Shown piece after piece: positions 30,398 through 39,420 of a stretch of DNA of 64,000 nt (within the stretch, counting starts at the first letter, position 1; each line of letters opens with the position of its first letter). The notes below the pieces were generated by a model. That model made no database searches. It was not told the origin of the DNA and saw nothing but the letters and a program-made list of their open reading frames with translations. A program made the translations under genes and the position numbers. This DNA is from Lysinibacillus fusiformis. Lineage in GTDB: Bacteria > Bacillota > Bacilli > Bacillales_A > Planococcaceae. The DNA lies in NCBI RefSeq assembly GCF_007362955.1, contig NZ_CP041696.1:1-64000 (forward strand), written 5' to 3'.

Positions 30398-31153
30398 CTA
30401 CCGAAAGTTATATACTTTTTTAGCGATAATCGCTAACAACAAACTTAAAACTGTTAAAATCATAAAATATTGATACTGTGGCAACCACGTTTTCTGTATT
30501 AAATCCAGATTAAATTGCACAATGTCATTTAAATATAACATTGGGTTCCAACCTAGGAATATATAATAATCATGCGGATTTTTACCAGCTAAACTTAAAA
30601 GCATAGTCGTCATCGTAATCGAAAACATAAAAACGAGCATAATTGGCACAAGCATACTTTGTGCGACTTTGCCATTTCGAAATAGACTTGCCAAAATAAA
30701 GCTTAACGGATAAAGTGCTAATAACACAAAATTACTAACAAGAACTATCATCGTCATCGATGCAAGTGGTATGTCTATTAACAAGCGATAACCAATTAAT
30801 AAAAGGATTAAATAAATATTCATTAGCGTAAATACACCAATACCCATACCCAAGTAATATTTGAAGGATGTGACATCTGTACGCTGTATCCAGTTGTAGG
30901 TAAGCTCTGCCTTTAAATCTGCTAAATAAATTGTCGCACTAGAAAAGGCAAATGAAAAGATGAGTAATAAAATGGAGATCGGCATAAATTGCCCCTTTAT
31001 CATAAAGAAAAGCGTCTCTTCACTTCCTGCAAATGACATTTTAATTATCCATGAAATCAATATAAAAAGAAAAGGGGTCACCAAGTTTCCAAACATTACA
31101 CCTACGTTACGAAAATTTTCTAGCATATATATACGTGCAATCTGTGTGATCAT
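30398..31153 (-). CDS. ABC-2 type transporter permease
   Basis: A 251-residue membrane protein with six predicted helices typical of ABC-2 exporters (antibiotic or peptide efflux), resembling the YxlG type. Its ATG overlaps the stop of the preceding ATPase gene in an ATGA arrangement. That ATPase is interrupted in this sequence, so the permease may lack its partner. Confidence 0.8.
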   Translation of the reverse strand: MITQIARIYMLENFRNVGVMFGNLVTPFLFILISWIIKMSFAGSEETLFFMIKGQFMPISILLLIFSFAFSSATIYLADLKAELTYNWIQRTDVTSFKYYLGMGIGVFTLMNIYLILLLIGYRLLIDIPLASMTMIVLVSNFVLLALYPLSFILASLFRNGKVAQSMLVPIMLVFMFSITMTTMLLSLAGKNPHDYYIFLGWNPMLYLNDIVQFNLDLIQKTWLPQYQYFMILTVLSLLLAIIAKKVYNFR

Positions 31154-31882
31154 GCGCCCCTTCCTCCCAACACCTGACCTGTTACGTCAAAATAAATCCC
31201 TTCAATGCCTGGCAATACTGCATGCTTATATTTTCGCTGCAATTCCTCTCTCTTGCCATGTTCTACAATTTTCCCCTTATCCAACATGTAGATATAATCA
31301 AATAACGCTTCAAACTCCGCTACTTCATGACTAATAATGATTAATAATGATTAATATTTTGCTTTGCTGTTGCATTGTTGTTTGTAAAAAAAGAAGTAAT
31401 TGCTTTTTTTTCATTAAATCCAAATCTGCAAATGGCTCATCTAAAAGAATTATTGGCTTATTCAACAGAAATGCTAAAAAAATAGATACGGCCTTACGTT
31501 GACCGCCTGATGCATTTTTTAATAGTACACGTTTATAAGACTCGATACCCAAAATTTCATATAATTCTTCTGAATAGTAAGCATTCTTCGTTAATTTTTT
31601 GAACAATTGAATAATCTCACGAATGTTTAAATGCTTATAACTTTCAAATGTTTGATACTGTATAGCGATTTCTTCAAAGACTTGAGAAGTTGAGCCTTTA
31701 AGAAGTATCGAACCTGTATCTACTTTTTCATCCCCCACCATGCATTTTGCCAAAGTCGACTTTCCTGCTCCATTTTGACCCAATAGTAGATAACAAGTAC
31801 CACCTTTAAAAGTGGCTGAGACACCATCTAATATCGACGTGCCATTATATTTTTTCACAACATTCTTCAACATAAGTTCCAT
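31150..31882 (-). pseudogene. ABC transporter ATPase disrupted by a 10-bp tandem duplication
   Basis: The gene encodes 183 residues of an ATPase with Walker A GQNGAGKST, signature ASGGQRKAVS and Walker B ILLDEPF, then stops just after LIII. Two tandem copies of TAATAATGAT (31332-31351) shift the frame there. Removing one copy restores LIIISHEVAEFEALFDYIYM and the frame runs on to 31150, giving about 240 residues with the H-loop His. The restored stop overlaps the permease start. As given, the protein lacks the H-loop and C-terminus and is unlikely to hydrolyse ATP normally. Confidence 0.85.
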
Positions 31883-31928
31883 AAATAAACCTCCCTATTT
31901 GTATTCTCACTAACTATACAAACGGGCA

Positions 31929-31945
31929 TTGCAAAAGGTTCATTA
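31929..31945 (-). promoter_or_regulatory. candidate ECF-type -35 element of the sigma-factor operon
   Basis: On the minus strand TGAACCTTTT, about 60 bases upstream of the ATPase start, resembles the AAC-containing -35 elements of ECF promoters. A CGTTTGTAT stretch follows at shorter than usual spacing. Autoregulation is typical of such operons; this particular site is tentative. Confidence 0.3.
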
Positions 31946-31980
31946 TATTTTACAAATTTATATAAATAATGTAAAAAACT

Positions 31981-32105
31981 CAATTTGCAGGGGTTTTCTT
32001 TTCTTCATCCCCCTGCTTGTTAGTTGAACCAATCGGGCTTTTACGATCAGATGATTGCCGACCTAGTTGACTCATTGTTGTCTTTCCACTTGAGTTGGGC
32101 ATATT
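31981..32105 (+). repeat. dispersed structured repeat, copy B
   Basis: The most diverged of three copies: hairpin GCAGGGG/CCCCCTGC around TTTTCTTTTCTTCAT, then TTGAACCAATCGGGCTTTTA, then the second stem region (GACCTAGTTGACTC... CCACTTGAGTTGGGC). It lies upstream of the sigma operon, oriented opposite to it. Confidence 0.75.
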
Positions 32106-32320
32106 TTAAGTTTCCAAAAGCAGATTCCTATTTACATGTATTAAAAATCGAAAATACAAGGTCTATTTCCTGTTCAAGCTTTTGAGCATTATGTGGGTGA
32201 AGATAAAAAGATGATAGTGGGACGTTTTAAAAGAGACATGATTGCTTTTGTATTGAAAAAAATTGTTGTGTCAGTATTTTGCAATAGCGTTCTTGACACC
32301 TTGATCTTACTGCAATCAAA
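32106..32320. other. intergenic stretch with a short uninterrupted plus-strand frame
   Basis: The plus strand is open for about 65 codons (around 32155-32348) without a convincing start or ribosome binding site; part of it reads FEHYVGEDKKMIVGRFKRDM. I recognise no family. It may be a gene fragment. Confidence 0.25.
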
Positions 32321-32321
32321 A

Positions 32322-32358
32322 ATAGCATACTCAGACAATTTGATCTGAGCATGCTACT
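32322..32358 (-). terminator. terminator of the GntR/DUF1648/hydrolase operon
   Basis: Arms TAGCATGCTCAGA and TCTGAGTATGCTA (one G-U) with an 8-base loop, followed by TTTTTG on the minus strand. Confidence 0.85.
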
Positions 32359-32391
32359 TCTTTGTTCTTTCTATTGCAAAAATTTCACCCC

Positions 32392-33672
32392 CTAGTCATT
32401 CACAATAAATTTTTGAATGGCAGGTAGTAAGTCCTCCTGCAGCGGCAACGTTGGATTTGCATACGTCGCTAAATTCCCCTCGCGCTCTGCTGGTGCAGTT
32501 TTCAGGACATGATTCATACCTTCTACATATAAAAGTTCAGCATCTTTCCTTCCAGTCTTTAATGCCTCCGCATCTGTCGCTTTCACTTGTAAATCCGTTG
32601 TACCTTGAATAATTAAAACTCGGCTATTCAATTTTTCAAGTTCACGAGCCGGATTATATTTTAACCAAGAAATCATATACGGTTGTACAGATGGTCTAAA
32701 CAGTGCTTGTAGTTCTGGAGAAACATGATCTACGAGCTCACCTTTTTTTAACGAAGTAAGAATTTTCGTTGTTTCCTTCGTTAATGGTGGCGTCAACTGC
32801 CCTGCTAATTGCTCAACTAATATTTCATCAATCGCTCTACCTGCCCCTGCGATTGATACGAATGAATCCACATTTGCTTTTTGAGCAGCGAGCATGCCAA
32901 TTAATGAACCCTCACTATGCCCAATAATATGAACACTGGAATAGGCTTTATCTGCTAAAAGGGTATTAATAACTTGAACAGCATCGTCTACGAATTGATC
33001 GATGGACACATCTTCTTCCTTTGTTAAAAGGGACAGATTATCACCGACACCACGTTTATCATATCGAACAGTAGCAACACCTTCGTCCGCTAATCCTTCG
33101 GCAAGCATTTTTAAACTATTATTTTTACCAGCAATTGCTGAATTACCATCCTTATCTGTCGGACCTGAACCTGCTAAAATTAACACAACTGGTGATGGTT
33201 CCTTATTACTTTTTTGAAGCGCTACTGTTAAATCACCATCTGTAACAGGGACAGTGATTGTCTCATAGGATACTGGCTGTTCTTCGTAGGGCTTTAATAA
33301 AAGTGTGTAGTTCCCACCATTTTGATTAAAAGTAGCTTCAATTTGCTCACCCTTTAATGTACCCTTGATTTCAATAGCCGAGCCATTTAAGTTGATGGAA
33401 ACAATTACTTGATCACCATCATACTTCACACTTTTAAATGGATAATTACTTACATTTTGCGCTGGTACTGATAACGTCCCACCTTCTTTTTGTAAATCAA
33501 CAATAACTGGGAGTGAGCCGTTTGGAATTTCAATATCACCTGCCCATTTTCCTATCAGCTGCTCATTCATAGCTTTGACCTCCTCTGTCATATCAACCTG
33601 TGTATCCTTTTCATTCTGCGTACAGCCAACTAATAATAATGCGACGAAGCATACTACTAATAGCTTTTTCAT
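32392..33672 (-). CDS. alpha/beta-hydrolase lipoprotein
   Basis: A 426-residue secreted lipoprotein: signal peptide with lipobox LLVGC (Cys17), an N-terminal beta-rich domain (about residues 35-135, ligand-binding-like with IGKWAGDIEI), then an alpha/beta-hydrolase domain. The nucleophile elbow is GHSEGS, with an oxyanion segment LILAGSGPTD, a late Asp in GTTDLQVK and a His in GMNHVLK completing the triad. It is the last of three co-directional genes, 13 bases after the DUF1648 gene. It is probably an esterase or peptidase acting outside the membrane; the substrate is unknown. Confidence 0.82.
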   Translation of the reverse strand: MKKLLVVCFVALLLVGCTQNEKDTQVDMTEEVKAMNEQLIGKWAGDIEIPNGSLPVIVDLQKEGGTLSVPAQNVSNYPFKSVKYDGDQVIVSINLNGSAIEIKGTLKGEQIEATFNQNGGNYTLLLKPYEEQPVSYETITVPVTDGDLTVALQKSNKEPSPVVLILAGSGPTDKDGNSAIAGKNNSLKMLAEGLADEGVATVRYDKRGVGDNLSLLTKEEDVSIDQFVDDAVQVINTLLADKAYSSVHIIGHSEGSLIGMLAAQKANVDSFVSIAGAGRAIDEILVEQLAGQLTPPLTKETTKILTSLKKGELVDHVSPELQALFRPSVQPYMISWLKYNPARELEKLNSRVLIIQGTTDLQVKATDAEALKTGRKDAELLYVEGMNHVLKTAPAEREGNLATYANPTLPLQEDLLPAIQKFIVND

Positions 33673-33685
33673 AAAATTTCCTCCC

Positions 33686-34765
33686 TTATATAAAAATAAT
33701 CAATGCAATCGGTAACAAGATAAGGAGTATAATAAAAAAACTCCATTTATTCCCCAGATTAATAGTCCAGCCAATACCAAATTTTTTCTGTATAAGTAGT
33801 GCTGGATCATCCTTGTTTATGTAAAAAATACCCCACTTCCAATACCGGTCATCCCCAGCAACACTTTCATTTGAAGTAATTGTAGGAAAGCGCTCATTAC
33901 TTTTACTAATTTTCCAAATAAGGAATAGTAACCCTCCAAATGTTAATAGCATGAAACCGATAAAAAGAGGGAAGAAATAAGAGGCTTTTTCATTTTGCAC
34001 AATGATTGACGTATACTGTAAAACTACAAGTAAGATTGTCATACCTAAATTAATAGTAGCTAAATACCAACTTCCATATTTTCTCTGATAATGCTCTCGG
34101 TTAGCGGATGCTTTCTTTTCTTGAGCACTCAATTGTATCTTGGCCCTTTTCATACCTACACCCATTATTAAATAAGTCAGTTGTATACCAAGCAAAAGTA
34201 GTGGTAGCTCTATAACAGAAATCCAAGTCTTTTCTGTCCAACCATCTACCTCACCTTGAGCATTCCAATGTGTAGGGAACACATCTGGAATTGAAGCGTA
34301 ATTCATATACGTATAAGTAATAAGTGCTAAAGTAATAATAATTGGCACTGTAAAGAAAATAGGTGGTAAGGTTTCATCTTTTGCTCGCAATGATAAATCC
34401 ATCACGTGAACAGTCTTTACATGCCCCTCCCAATCCTCTTTTTGCTTCAATTTCTTCGTTTTGGCATGATAGACCATATACATAGCTGATGAAAGCATCA
34501 ACATCACATAGAGCAAGACGAATGATATAAAAATCCATGTTCCGTCTGGAATTGAGATAAAAAGTAAGACAATTTGTAGTACCGTAAAAACTCCACCAAG
34601 ACTTCCCAAGCAAAAACTATATTGTTTTTTGAATTTTAGTAGTCGATGATGTTTTACAAAAGGTTCTGGGATGGATACGCCAAACACCGCAGTTTTTCTT
34701 GTGAAATAAGGTGTCATGGCTTGTAAAATTGTCAAAAAAATAAAAATGGCTAATTCAAAGCGCAT
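33686..34765 (-). CDS. DUF1648-domain membrane protein
   Basis: A 359-residue integral membrane protein with about eight hydrophobic segments. The DUF1648 signature is visible in the centre (NYASIPDVFPTHWNAQGEVDGWT). The C-terminal part (GDDRYWKWGIFYINKDDPAL) matches the DUF5808-type tail that often accompanies it. Its gene follows the GntR regulator by 7 bases, a common pairing in bacilli. DUF1648 is also found in SdpI-type immunity/signalling proteins, so a role in envelope stress or antimicrobial response is possible, but this is inference. Confidence 0.75.
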   Translation of the reverse strand: MRFELAIFIFLTILQAMTPYFTRKTAVFGVSIPEPFVKHHRLLKFKKQYSFCLGSLGGVFTVLQIVLLFISIPDGTWIFISFVLLYVMLMLSSAMYMVYHAKTKKLKQKEDWEGHVKTVHVMDLSLRAKDETLPPIFFTVPIIITLALITYTYMNYASIPDVFPTHWNAQGEVDGWTEKTWISVIELPLLLLGIQLTYLIMGVGMKRAKIQLSAQEKKASANREHYQRKYGSWYLATINLGMTILLVVLQYTSIIVQNEKASYFFPLFIGFMLLTFGGLLFLIWKISKSNERFPTITSNESVAGDDRYWKWGIFYINKDDPALLIQKKFGIGWTINLGNKWSFFIILLILLPIALIIFI

Positions 34766-34772
34766 CGAATCC

Positions 34773-35141
34773 CTACTTCCATTGTTTTAAAATGCGATTG
34801 AAAAGTGTTGTGATTTGATCTTCTTCAAAACCACGTGCATACGCCTCTGCCACGATTGGCTTTAACGCTTTTTCTATTTCGCCTTCCTCTATCTCCCGCT
34901 GGTGTCCACCTATAATCATAGCCTTTGCTTTTGGCTTTAACTCGATGAGTCCTTTCTCTTCAAGCTCATGGTAACTTTTACTCACTGTACTAACATTAAT
35001 GCCTAAATCTGCAGCCATTGTTCGTACAGAAGGTAATGTATCACCATTTTTTAGCTCCCCCATGGCAATTAACTCAATCAGCCGATTCGCCAACTGTTTA
35101 TAGAGCTGTATTTCACTGTTTGGGTCTATTTGAATATGCAT
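34773..35141 (-). CDS. YtrA-type GntR transcriptional regulator
   Basis: A 122-residue short GntR repressor: an N-terminal winged helix (IQLYKQLANRLIELIAMGELKNG... SVRTMAADLGINVSTVSKSYHELEEKGLIE) and a short C-terminal dimerisation helix instead of a large effector domain, as in the YtrA group. The ATG at 35141 follows AGGAGGT; a longer frame upstream lacks a ribosome binding site. It is first in an operon with the DUF1648 protein and lipoprotein hydrolase, which it probably represses. Confidence 0.88.
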   Translation of the reverse strand: MHIQIDPNSEIQLYKQLANRLIELIAMGELKNGDTLPSVRTMAADLGINVSTVSKSYHELEEKGLIELKPKAKAMIIGGHQREIEEGEIEKALKPIVAEAYARGFEEDQITTLFNRILKQWK

Positions 35142-35230
35142 CGTTCTACCTCCTATCTGTATCGCATTATACCAAACAGATTCTGTCATACATAGAGTAA
35201 TACAGTTTTGCACATAAAGTCAAATAATTT
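35142..35230 (-). promoter_or_regulatory. promoter/operator region of the gntR operon
   Basis: On the minus strand a TATAAT element (GGTATAATGCG) lies about 25 bases before the ribosome binding site, with CTGTAT and ATACAG forming a wide inverted repeat around it. The arrangement suits autorepression by the YtrA-type regulator. Confidence 0.35.
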
Positions 35231-35248
35231 TGGCAAAAATAAAAAAAG

Positions 35249-35269
35249 ACCCAGAATCATTCTGGGTCC
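35249..35269 (-). terminator. terminator of the decayed YpzG-like gene
   Basis: GACCCAGAAT and ATTCTGGGTC form a near-perfect stem followed by TTTTTTT on the minus strand. Confidence 0.85.
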
Positions 35270-35297
35270 GAGGACACTTATTGCCTCTAATTGATTG

Positions 35298-35447
35298 TTA
35301 CTGTTCGGTTTCTGCTTCAGACCTCAAGATATAATAAGACAGAGTAAACTCTGTGTTACCAATTCATTGAGTTTTTTGAAGCTCCACCTTATACAGTTGT
35401 GGCGGACTTTCCTGAGATTCTTTGTCTACTGGTGTATGACTACTCAT
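35298..35447 (-). pseudogene. paralogue of the YpzG-like gene with an in-frame stop
   Basis: The same layout as 26981-27133: AGGAGGATG site, ATGAGTAG start and a nearby terminator. The coding part aligns without gaps, but codon 28 is TGA (35366-35364) where the other copy has GTA, so only 27 residues (MSSHTPVDKESQ... LQKTQ) would be made. Reading through gives IGNTEFTLSYYILRSEAETEQ-type similarity to the intact copy. It may be a nonsense-inactivated duplicate, or a short peptide gene in its own right. Confidence 0.5.
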
Positions 35448-35655
35448 TCTGCATCCTCCTCATCATCATAGATGAATAAGTGTAACCTTTAACAGTATGG
35501 GCTGTATTTATGGAAGCTATACAAGTACTTCAAAAAATTTTTACTTCACCGCTTTTTTGTTAAACATTTTAATTTTATTGCAATAATTTTGGCATTTATC
35601 AATTTTGTTTTGTGATTTAACGCAAAGTTTACCGTTTTCAGCAAAATGTCTTCAT
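35448..35655. other. upstream region of the decayed YpzG-like gene
   Basis: AT-rich sequence with the promoter region of the small gene. No other gene or structure was seen until the terminator at 35659. Confidence 0.35.
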
Positions 35656-35658
35656 ACA

Positions 35659-35695
35659 AAACAGCACGAGTTTTATGTTTATGTCTCGTGCTGTT
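35659..35695 (-). terminator. terminator of the carboxymuconolactone decarboxylase-like gene
   Basis: Arms ACAGCACGAG and CTCGTGCTGT flank a loop of about 16 bases and are followed by TTTTG on the minus strand. Confidence 0.8.
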
Positions 35696-35708
35696 GCTGT
35701 TATTACAA

Positions 35709-36098
35709 TCATTTTACCGTTAGTTGTTTTTCTTGAAAAACTTGTTGTGCCACCGTTAGTGCATTTTGCACACGTGGAAAGCCAATGTATGGCACTAATT
35801 GCAACAGAGCTTCCACAATCTCTGTAGGTGTTAGACCTGCATGCAAGCCTCGTGTAATATGTGTTTTTGTTTGTGGTGCAGCGCCTTGTGTTACAACCGT
35901 TGTTATCACGACAAGCGCGCGACTTTTTGCATCTAGTCCTGGTCGTGAATAGACGTCACCATAGGCAAACTCAATAATCATCTTACGTAAATCTGGTGCT
36001 ATGTCAGCGAGTGCATCTGATTCTACCATGCGAGCTGCTTCCTCTGCAGTGACATAGTGTTTAATGGTTTCTAGGCCCTTTGTAAAACGTTCAGTCAT
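35709..36098 (-). CDS. carboxymuconolactone decarboxylase family protein
   Basis: A 129-residue all-helical protein of the CMD family. The conserved core is KSRALVVITTVVTQGAAPQTKTHI... GLTPTEIVEAL. The AhpD-type CxxC redox pair is absent, so it belongs to the gamma-CMD-like branch rather than the peroxidase branch. A GGGAGGG site precedes the ATG. It is monocistronic. The substrate is unknown; true decarboxylase activity should not be assumed. Confidence 0.8.
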   Translation of the reverse strand: MTERFTKGLETIKHYVTAEEAARMVESDALADIAPDLRKMIIEFAYGDVYSRPGLDAKSRALVVITTVVTQGAAPQTKTHITRGLHAGLTPTEIVEALLQLVPYIGFPRVQNALTVAQQVFQEKQLTVK

Positions 36099-36143
36099 TT
36101 AAAATCCCTCCCAGTTTTTAAAAAACCTATTTTTTTATACAAA

Positions 36144-36176
36144 AGCCCCAATTCCGCGTCTCCAGAATTGGGGATT
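36144..36176 (-). terminator. probable argH terminator
   Basis: CCCCAATTC and GAATTGGGG around a 10-base loop, followed by CTTTTGT on the minus strand, about 140 bases past the argH stop. Confidence 0.65.
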
Positions 36177-36313
36177 GTCCTTCACATATGTAAGGTGCTC
36201 TTTTTCGTTTCACCCTCTGGCTCCAGCGAAAAAGGAAATGTTTTTTTCATAGTGCCTCACAGGACAGCTTTAATGAAGTTCTATGCAAAAGTCACGAAGA
36301 CATGCACGCATAA

Positions 36314-37711
36314 TTATGAATTGTGTGTAAATTGTGTGTGTGCCAGGCACCCCTTGGCTTTTTCAATTTGGATCTTTACTTGCTCAAAACCTGTACCACC
36401 TAATGAATGACGACGGCGAACAGCCGCTTCAGGTGCTAATACATCATAAATATCCGCTTCGATGAGCTCGCTTTCTTTTTTCATGTCTTCAATCGGTAAA
36501 TCTAATAAATAGATGCCCTTTTGAATACAAGTAAAGACTAGTTTGCCAGTAACTTCATGTGCTTCACGGAATGGCATTCCTTTTGTTGCAAGATAATCTG
36601 CAAGTTCCGTTGCATTTGAGAAGTCAGCGTGCACTGCCTTGTGCAGACGCTCTGTGTTGACAGTCATCGTGCGTACCATACCTTCAAAGATTTTCAATGA
36701 GCCAAGAATTGTATGTACGGTATCGAACATACCTTCTTTGTCTTCCTGCATATCTTTGTTGTACGTTAACGGTGTACCTTTTAAAACGGTTAATAAGCCC
36801 ATTAAGTTACCGTAAACACGACCTGTTTTTCCACGAATTAACTCCGCCATATCAGGATTTTTCTTTTGTGGCATAATCGATGAGCCTGTTGAAAATGCAT
36901 CATCTAGCTCGATAAATTTGAATTCATCTGTAGACCAAAGAATAATCTCTTCAGCAAAACGCGATAAATGTGCCATGAGTAATGAAGAATGACTTAAAAA
37001 TTCAACAATAAAATCACGATCGCTTACCGCATCCATTGAGTTTGCATAAACTTGCGAAAAGCCAAGTAGTTCCGCTGATTTAAGACGATCGATTGGGAAA
37101 GTTGTCCCTGCCATCGCTCCAGCACCTAAAGGTAGAATATCAATGCGTTTTACAGATTCAGTAAAGCGTTGTTTATCGCGCTCAAGCATCCAAAAGTAGG
37201 CCATTAAATGATGGGCAAACGAAATTGGTTGCGCACGCTGTAAGTGCGTGTAGCCAGGCGCAATTGTTTCAACATGCTCTTGTGCTTTTTCTAGTAGCGT
37301 TTTTTGGAACGTTTCGATTAAGCCGATTGCTTCCTGTACACGTTTCTTTAAGAAAATATGCATATCTGTTGCCACTTGGTCATTACGGCTACGACCTGTA
37401 TGCAGTTTCCCACCAACAGGGCCAATTAAATCAATCAGCATTTTCTCCAAGTTTAAATGGATATCTTCATTCGCAACGCTAAATTCAAGCTCACCAGCGA
37501 TTGCTTTCTCTTGTAATTGTGCAAGGCCACCAAGAATGCTATCAACGTCTGCTGCTGGTAAAATTCCAGTTGCACCAAGCATTGTCACGTGAGCCACACT
37601 ACCTTCTAGATCTTCCATTACAAGTTGTTGGTCAAAGCCGATAGATGCGCCGAACTCATCAACCCATGCTTCTGCTGATTTTTGGAAACGTCCGCCCCAA
37701 AGTTTTGTCAT
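36314..37711 (-). CDS. argH: argininosuccinate lyase
   Basis: A 465-residue fumarase/aspartase-superfamily enzyme that splits argininosuccinate to arginine and fumarate. Seen: the N-terminal MTKLWGGRF, the [13 protein letters not shown] substrate loop, the general-acid His in [11 protein letters not shown] and the flexible signature loop [12 protein letters not shown] with the catalytic Ser. Length is typical. It lies downstream of argG, separated by about 210 bases that hold a GC-rich hairpin. Confidence 0.97.
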   Translation of the reverse strand: MTKLWGGRFQKSAEAWVDEFGASIGFDQQLVMEDLEGSVAHVTMLGATGILPAADVDSILGGLAQLQEKAIAGELEFSVANEDIHLNLEKMLIDLIGPVGGKLHTGRSRNDQVATDMHIFLKKRVQEAIGLIETFQKTLLEKAQEHVETIAPGYTHLQRAQPISFAHHLMAYFWMLERDKQRFTESVKRIDILPLGAGAMAGTTFPIDRLKSAELLGFSQVYANSMDAVSDRDFIVEFLSHSSLLMAHLSRFAEEIILWSTDEFKFIELDDAFSTGSSIMPQKKNPDMAELIRGKTGRVYGNLMGLLTVLKGTPLTYNKDMQEDKEGMFDTVHTILGSLKIFEGMVRTMTVNTERLHKAVHADFSNATELADYLATKGMPFREAHEVTGKLVFTCIQKGIYLLDLPIEDMKKESELIEADIYDVLAPEAAVRRRHSLGGTGFEQVKIQIEKAKGCLAHTQFTHNS

Positions 37712-37799
37712 AACAGCTCACCTTTTCCTTAATTACTTATCGAAAAGGTGCAGTACAGCGCGAATGCTACACTACACCTAGGTTTTCTTTGTGCCTAGC

Positions 37800-37900
37800 T
37801 CCAGCTCCCATACCCTCGCGTCACAGTCTGCTCCCTCGGGCAACAGTGGTGAAACGTTACCATACGCTTCGGGCCGCAAGCAGCGTTATGGGGCTAAACA
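37800..37900. repeat. GC-rich hairpin element between argG and argH
   Basis: A strong hairpin (CCATACGCTT with AAGCAGCGTTATGG, 37860-37891) is nested within a wider inverted repeat of CTCCCATA and TATGGGG. The base composition is unlike the flanking genes. It resembles a repetitive intergenic element and may affect the relative amounts of argG and argH mRNA. Confidence 0.45.
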
Positions 37901-37921
37901 GGGTGCTTGTGCTTTTCTTGA

Positions 37922-39115
37922 CTATTTTTTATTAACTGAAGAGTTTACAACTGTTGGTAAGCCCCATAATTCGATGAAACCAACTGCTGAAGCATGGTTG
38001 AATACATCTTCTTTTGAGTAAGTTGCAAGCTTTTCATTGTATAAAGAATTTGGAGATTTACGTCCCTCAACGATTGCATGACCTTTGTAAAGTTTCACTC
38101 GAACAGTACCATTGACATATTGTTGTGACTCTTTTAAGAATGCTTCAAGTGCATCACGTAATGGAGAGAACCATAGACCATCATAGATTAATTCAGATAA
38201 TTTTTTCTCAATTACTGGTTTAAAATGCGCTAATTCTTTTACAAGTGTTAAATCTTCAAGCTCTTTATGAGCAGTTAACAATACTTTTGCACCTGGAATT
38301 TCGTAAACTTCACGAGATTTAATACCAACTAAACGGTTTTCTACGTGATCGATACGACCAACACCGTGTGCGCCAGCAACTGCATTTAATTCTTGAATTA
38401 AATCAGCAAGTTTCATTTCTTTGCCGTTTAGAGCAACAGGTTTACCAGCTACGAATTCGATTTCTACGTATTCTGCTTCGTCTGGCGCTTTTTCTACAGA
38501 AACTGTTAAACCATAAGCCTCTTCTGGTGGTGCTACCCAAGGATCTTCCATTACGCCCGCTTCATTTGCACGGCCCCATAGGTTTTGGTCGATTGAGAAT
38601 GGTGAATCAAGTGTAGCAGGAATAGGTACATTGTGTTTCGCTGCATATTCGATTTCCTCGTCACGGCTCCAGCCCCATTCACGAACAGGTGCTAAAACCT
38701 CTAAATCTGGATTTAAAGCTTTAATTGATACTTCGAAACGAACTTGGTCATTCCCTTTACCTGTGCAACCGTGAGCAACTGCATCCGCGCCCACTTGGTT
38801 TGCGATTTCCACTAATTTTTTTGAAATAAGTGGACGAGAAAGAGCTGATACTAATGGATATTTTTGTTCATACCAAGTATGCGCTTGTAAAGAAACTAGT
38901 GCGTAATTTTCAGCGAATTCGTCCTTCGCATCTACCATATATGATTCAACTGCGCCTACTTGAAGCGCTTTGTTTTTAATGAATTCAAGATCTTTTCCCT
39001 CACCAACGTCAAGACAAACTGCGATAACGTCCCAACCTTGCTCTTTTAACCACGGAATTGCTACTGAAGTATCAAGACCGCCAGAGTATGCTAATACTAC
39101 TTTTTTATTTGCCAT
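37922..39115 (-). CDS. argG: argininosuccinate synthase
   Basis: A 397-residue ATP-dependent ligase joining citrulline and aspartate. Seen: the PP-loop motif [11 protein letters not shown] near the N-terminus, [13 protein letters not shown] in the aspartate/citrulline site, and [13 protein letters not shown]. The ATG at 39115 ([10 protein letters not shown]) follows a GGAGGCG site; the frame extends upstream but without a ribosome binding site. It is first in the argG-argH unit and has a strong promoter with two ARG-box-like repeats downstream of it. Confidence 0.97.
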   Translation of the reverse strand: MANKKVVLAYSGGLDTSVAIPWLKEQGWDVIAVCLDVGEGKDLEFIKNKALQVGAVESYMVDAKDEFAENYALVSLQAHTWYEQKYPLVSALSRPLISKKLVEIANQVGADAVAHGCTGKGNDQVRFEVSIKALNPDLEVLAPVREWGWSRDEEIEYAAKHNVPIPATLDSPFSIDQNLWGRANEAGVMEDPWVAPPEEAYGLTVSVEKAPDEAEYVEIEFVAGKPVALNGKEMKLADLIQELNAVAGAHGVGRIDHVENRLVGIKSREVYEIPGAKVLLTAHKELEDLTLVKELAHFKPVIEKKLSELIYDGLWFSPLRDALEAFLKESQQYVNGTVRVKLYKGHAIVEGRKSPNSLYNEKLATYSKEDVFNHASAVGFIELWGLPTVVNSSVNKK

Positions 39116-39134
39116 GAAAAAATGCGCCTCCAAT

Positions 39135-39214
39135 TGCTCTATAGGATATGTATGTTTATACATTCACTTAAAAGTTTATACACGAATAGTATCATGTTAT
39201 AAAAATAAAAACAA
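39135..39214 (-). promoter_or_regulatory. argG promoter with candidate ArgR/AhrC operators
   Basis: On the minus strand TTGTTT (39214-39209), 17 bases, TACTAT (39191-39186). Just downstream two similar AT-rich segments, each containing TGTATAAAC (GTGTATAAACTTT and GAATGTATAAACATAC), lie about two helical turns apart across the start site. This fits the paired operators of arginine repressors in bacilli; the binding is inferred. Confidence 0.5.
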
Positions 39215-39377
39215 GTGTATTTTTATAAAAAAATAGACTTTTACGTTTAATCATAAAAGTCAGTTATTACTTATTTTTAGCTACTATTCGTACAGTAAAT
39301 CTTTTTACTCGAAAAAACGATTAATTCCTTACAAGACGAATGTATACAATATAAAAAAAACCTTCTGCAAAAAAAGA

Positions 39378-39418
39378 GAAACCTTTTCAAAAAATCATTT
39401 GAAATGGCTTCTCTATAA
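39378..39418 (-). terminator. terminator of the SDR/MBL operon
   Basis: Arms AGAGAAGCCATTTCAA and TTGAAAAGGTTTCTCT with two mismatches, followed by TTTTTTT on the minus strand, directly past the SDR stop codon. Confidence 0.85.
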
Positions 39419-39420
39419 AG

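Noticed and set aside
31332..31351. Programmed ribosomal frameshift in the ABC ATPase
   Set aside because: There is no slippery heptamer with a downstream structure; an exact 10-bp tandem duplication explains the frame change more simply.
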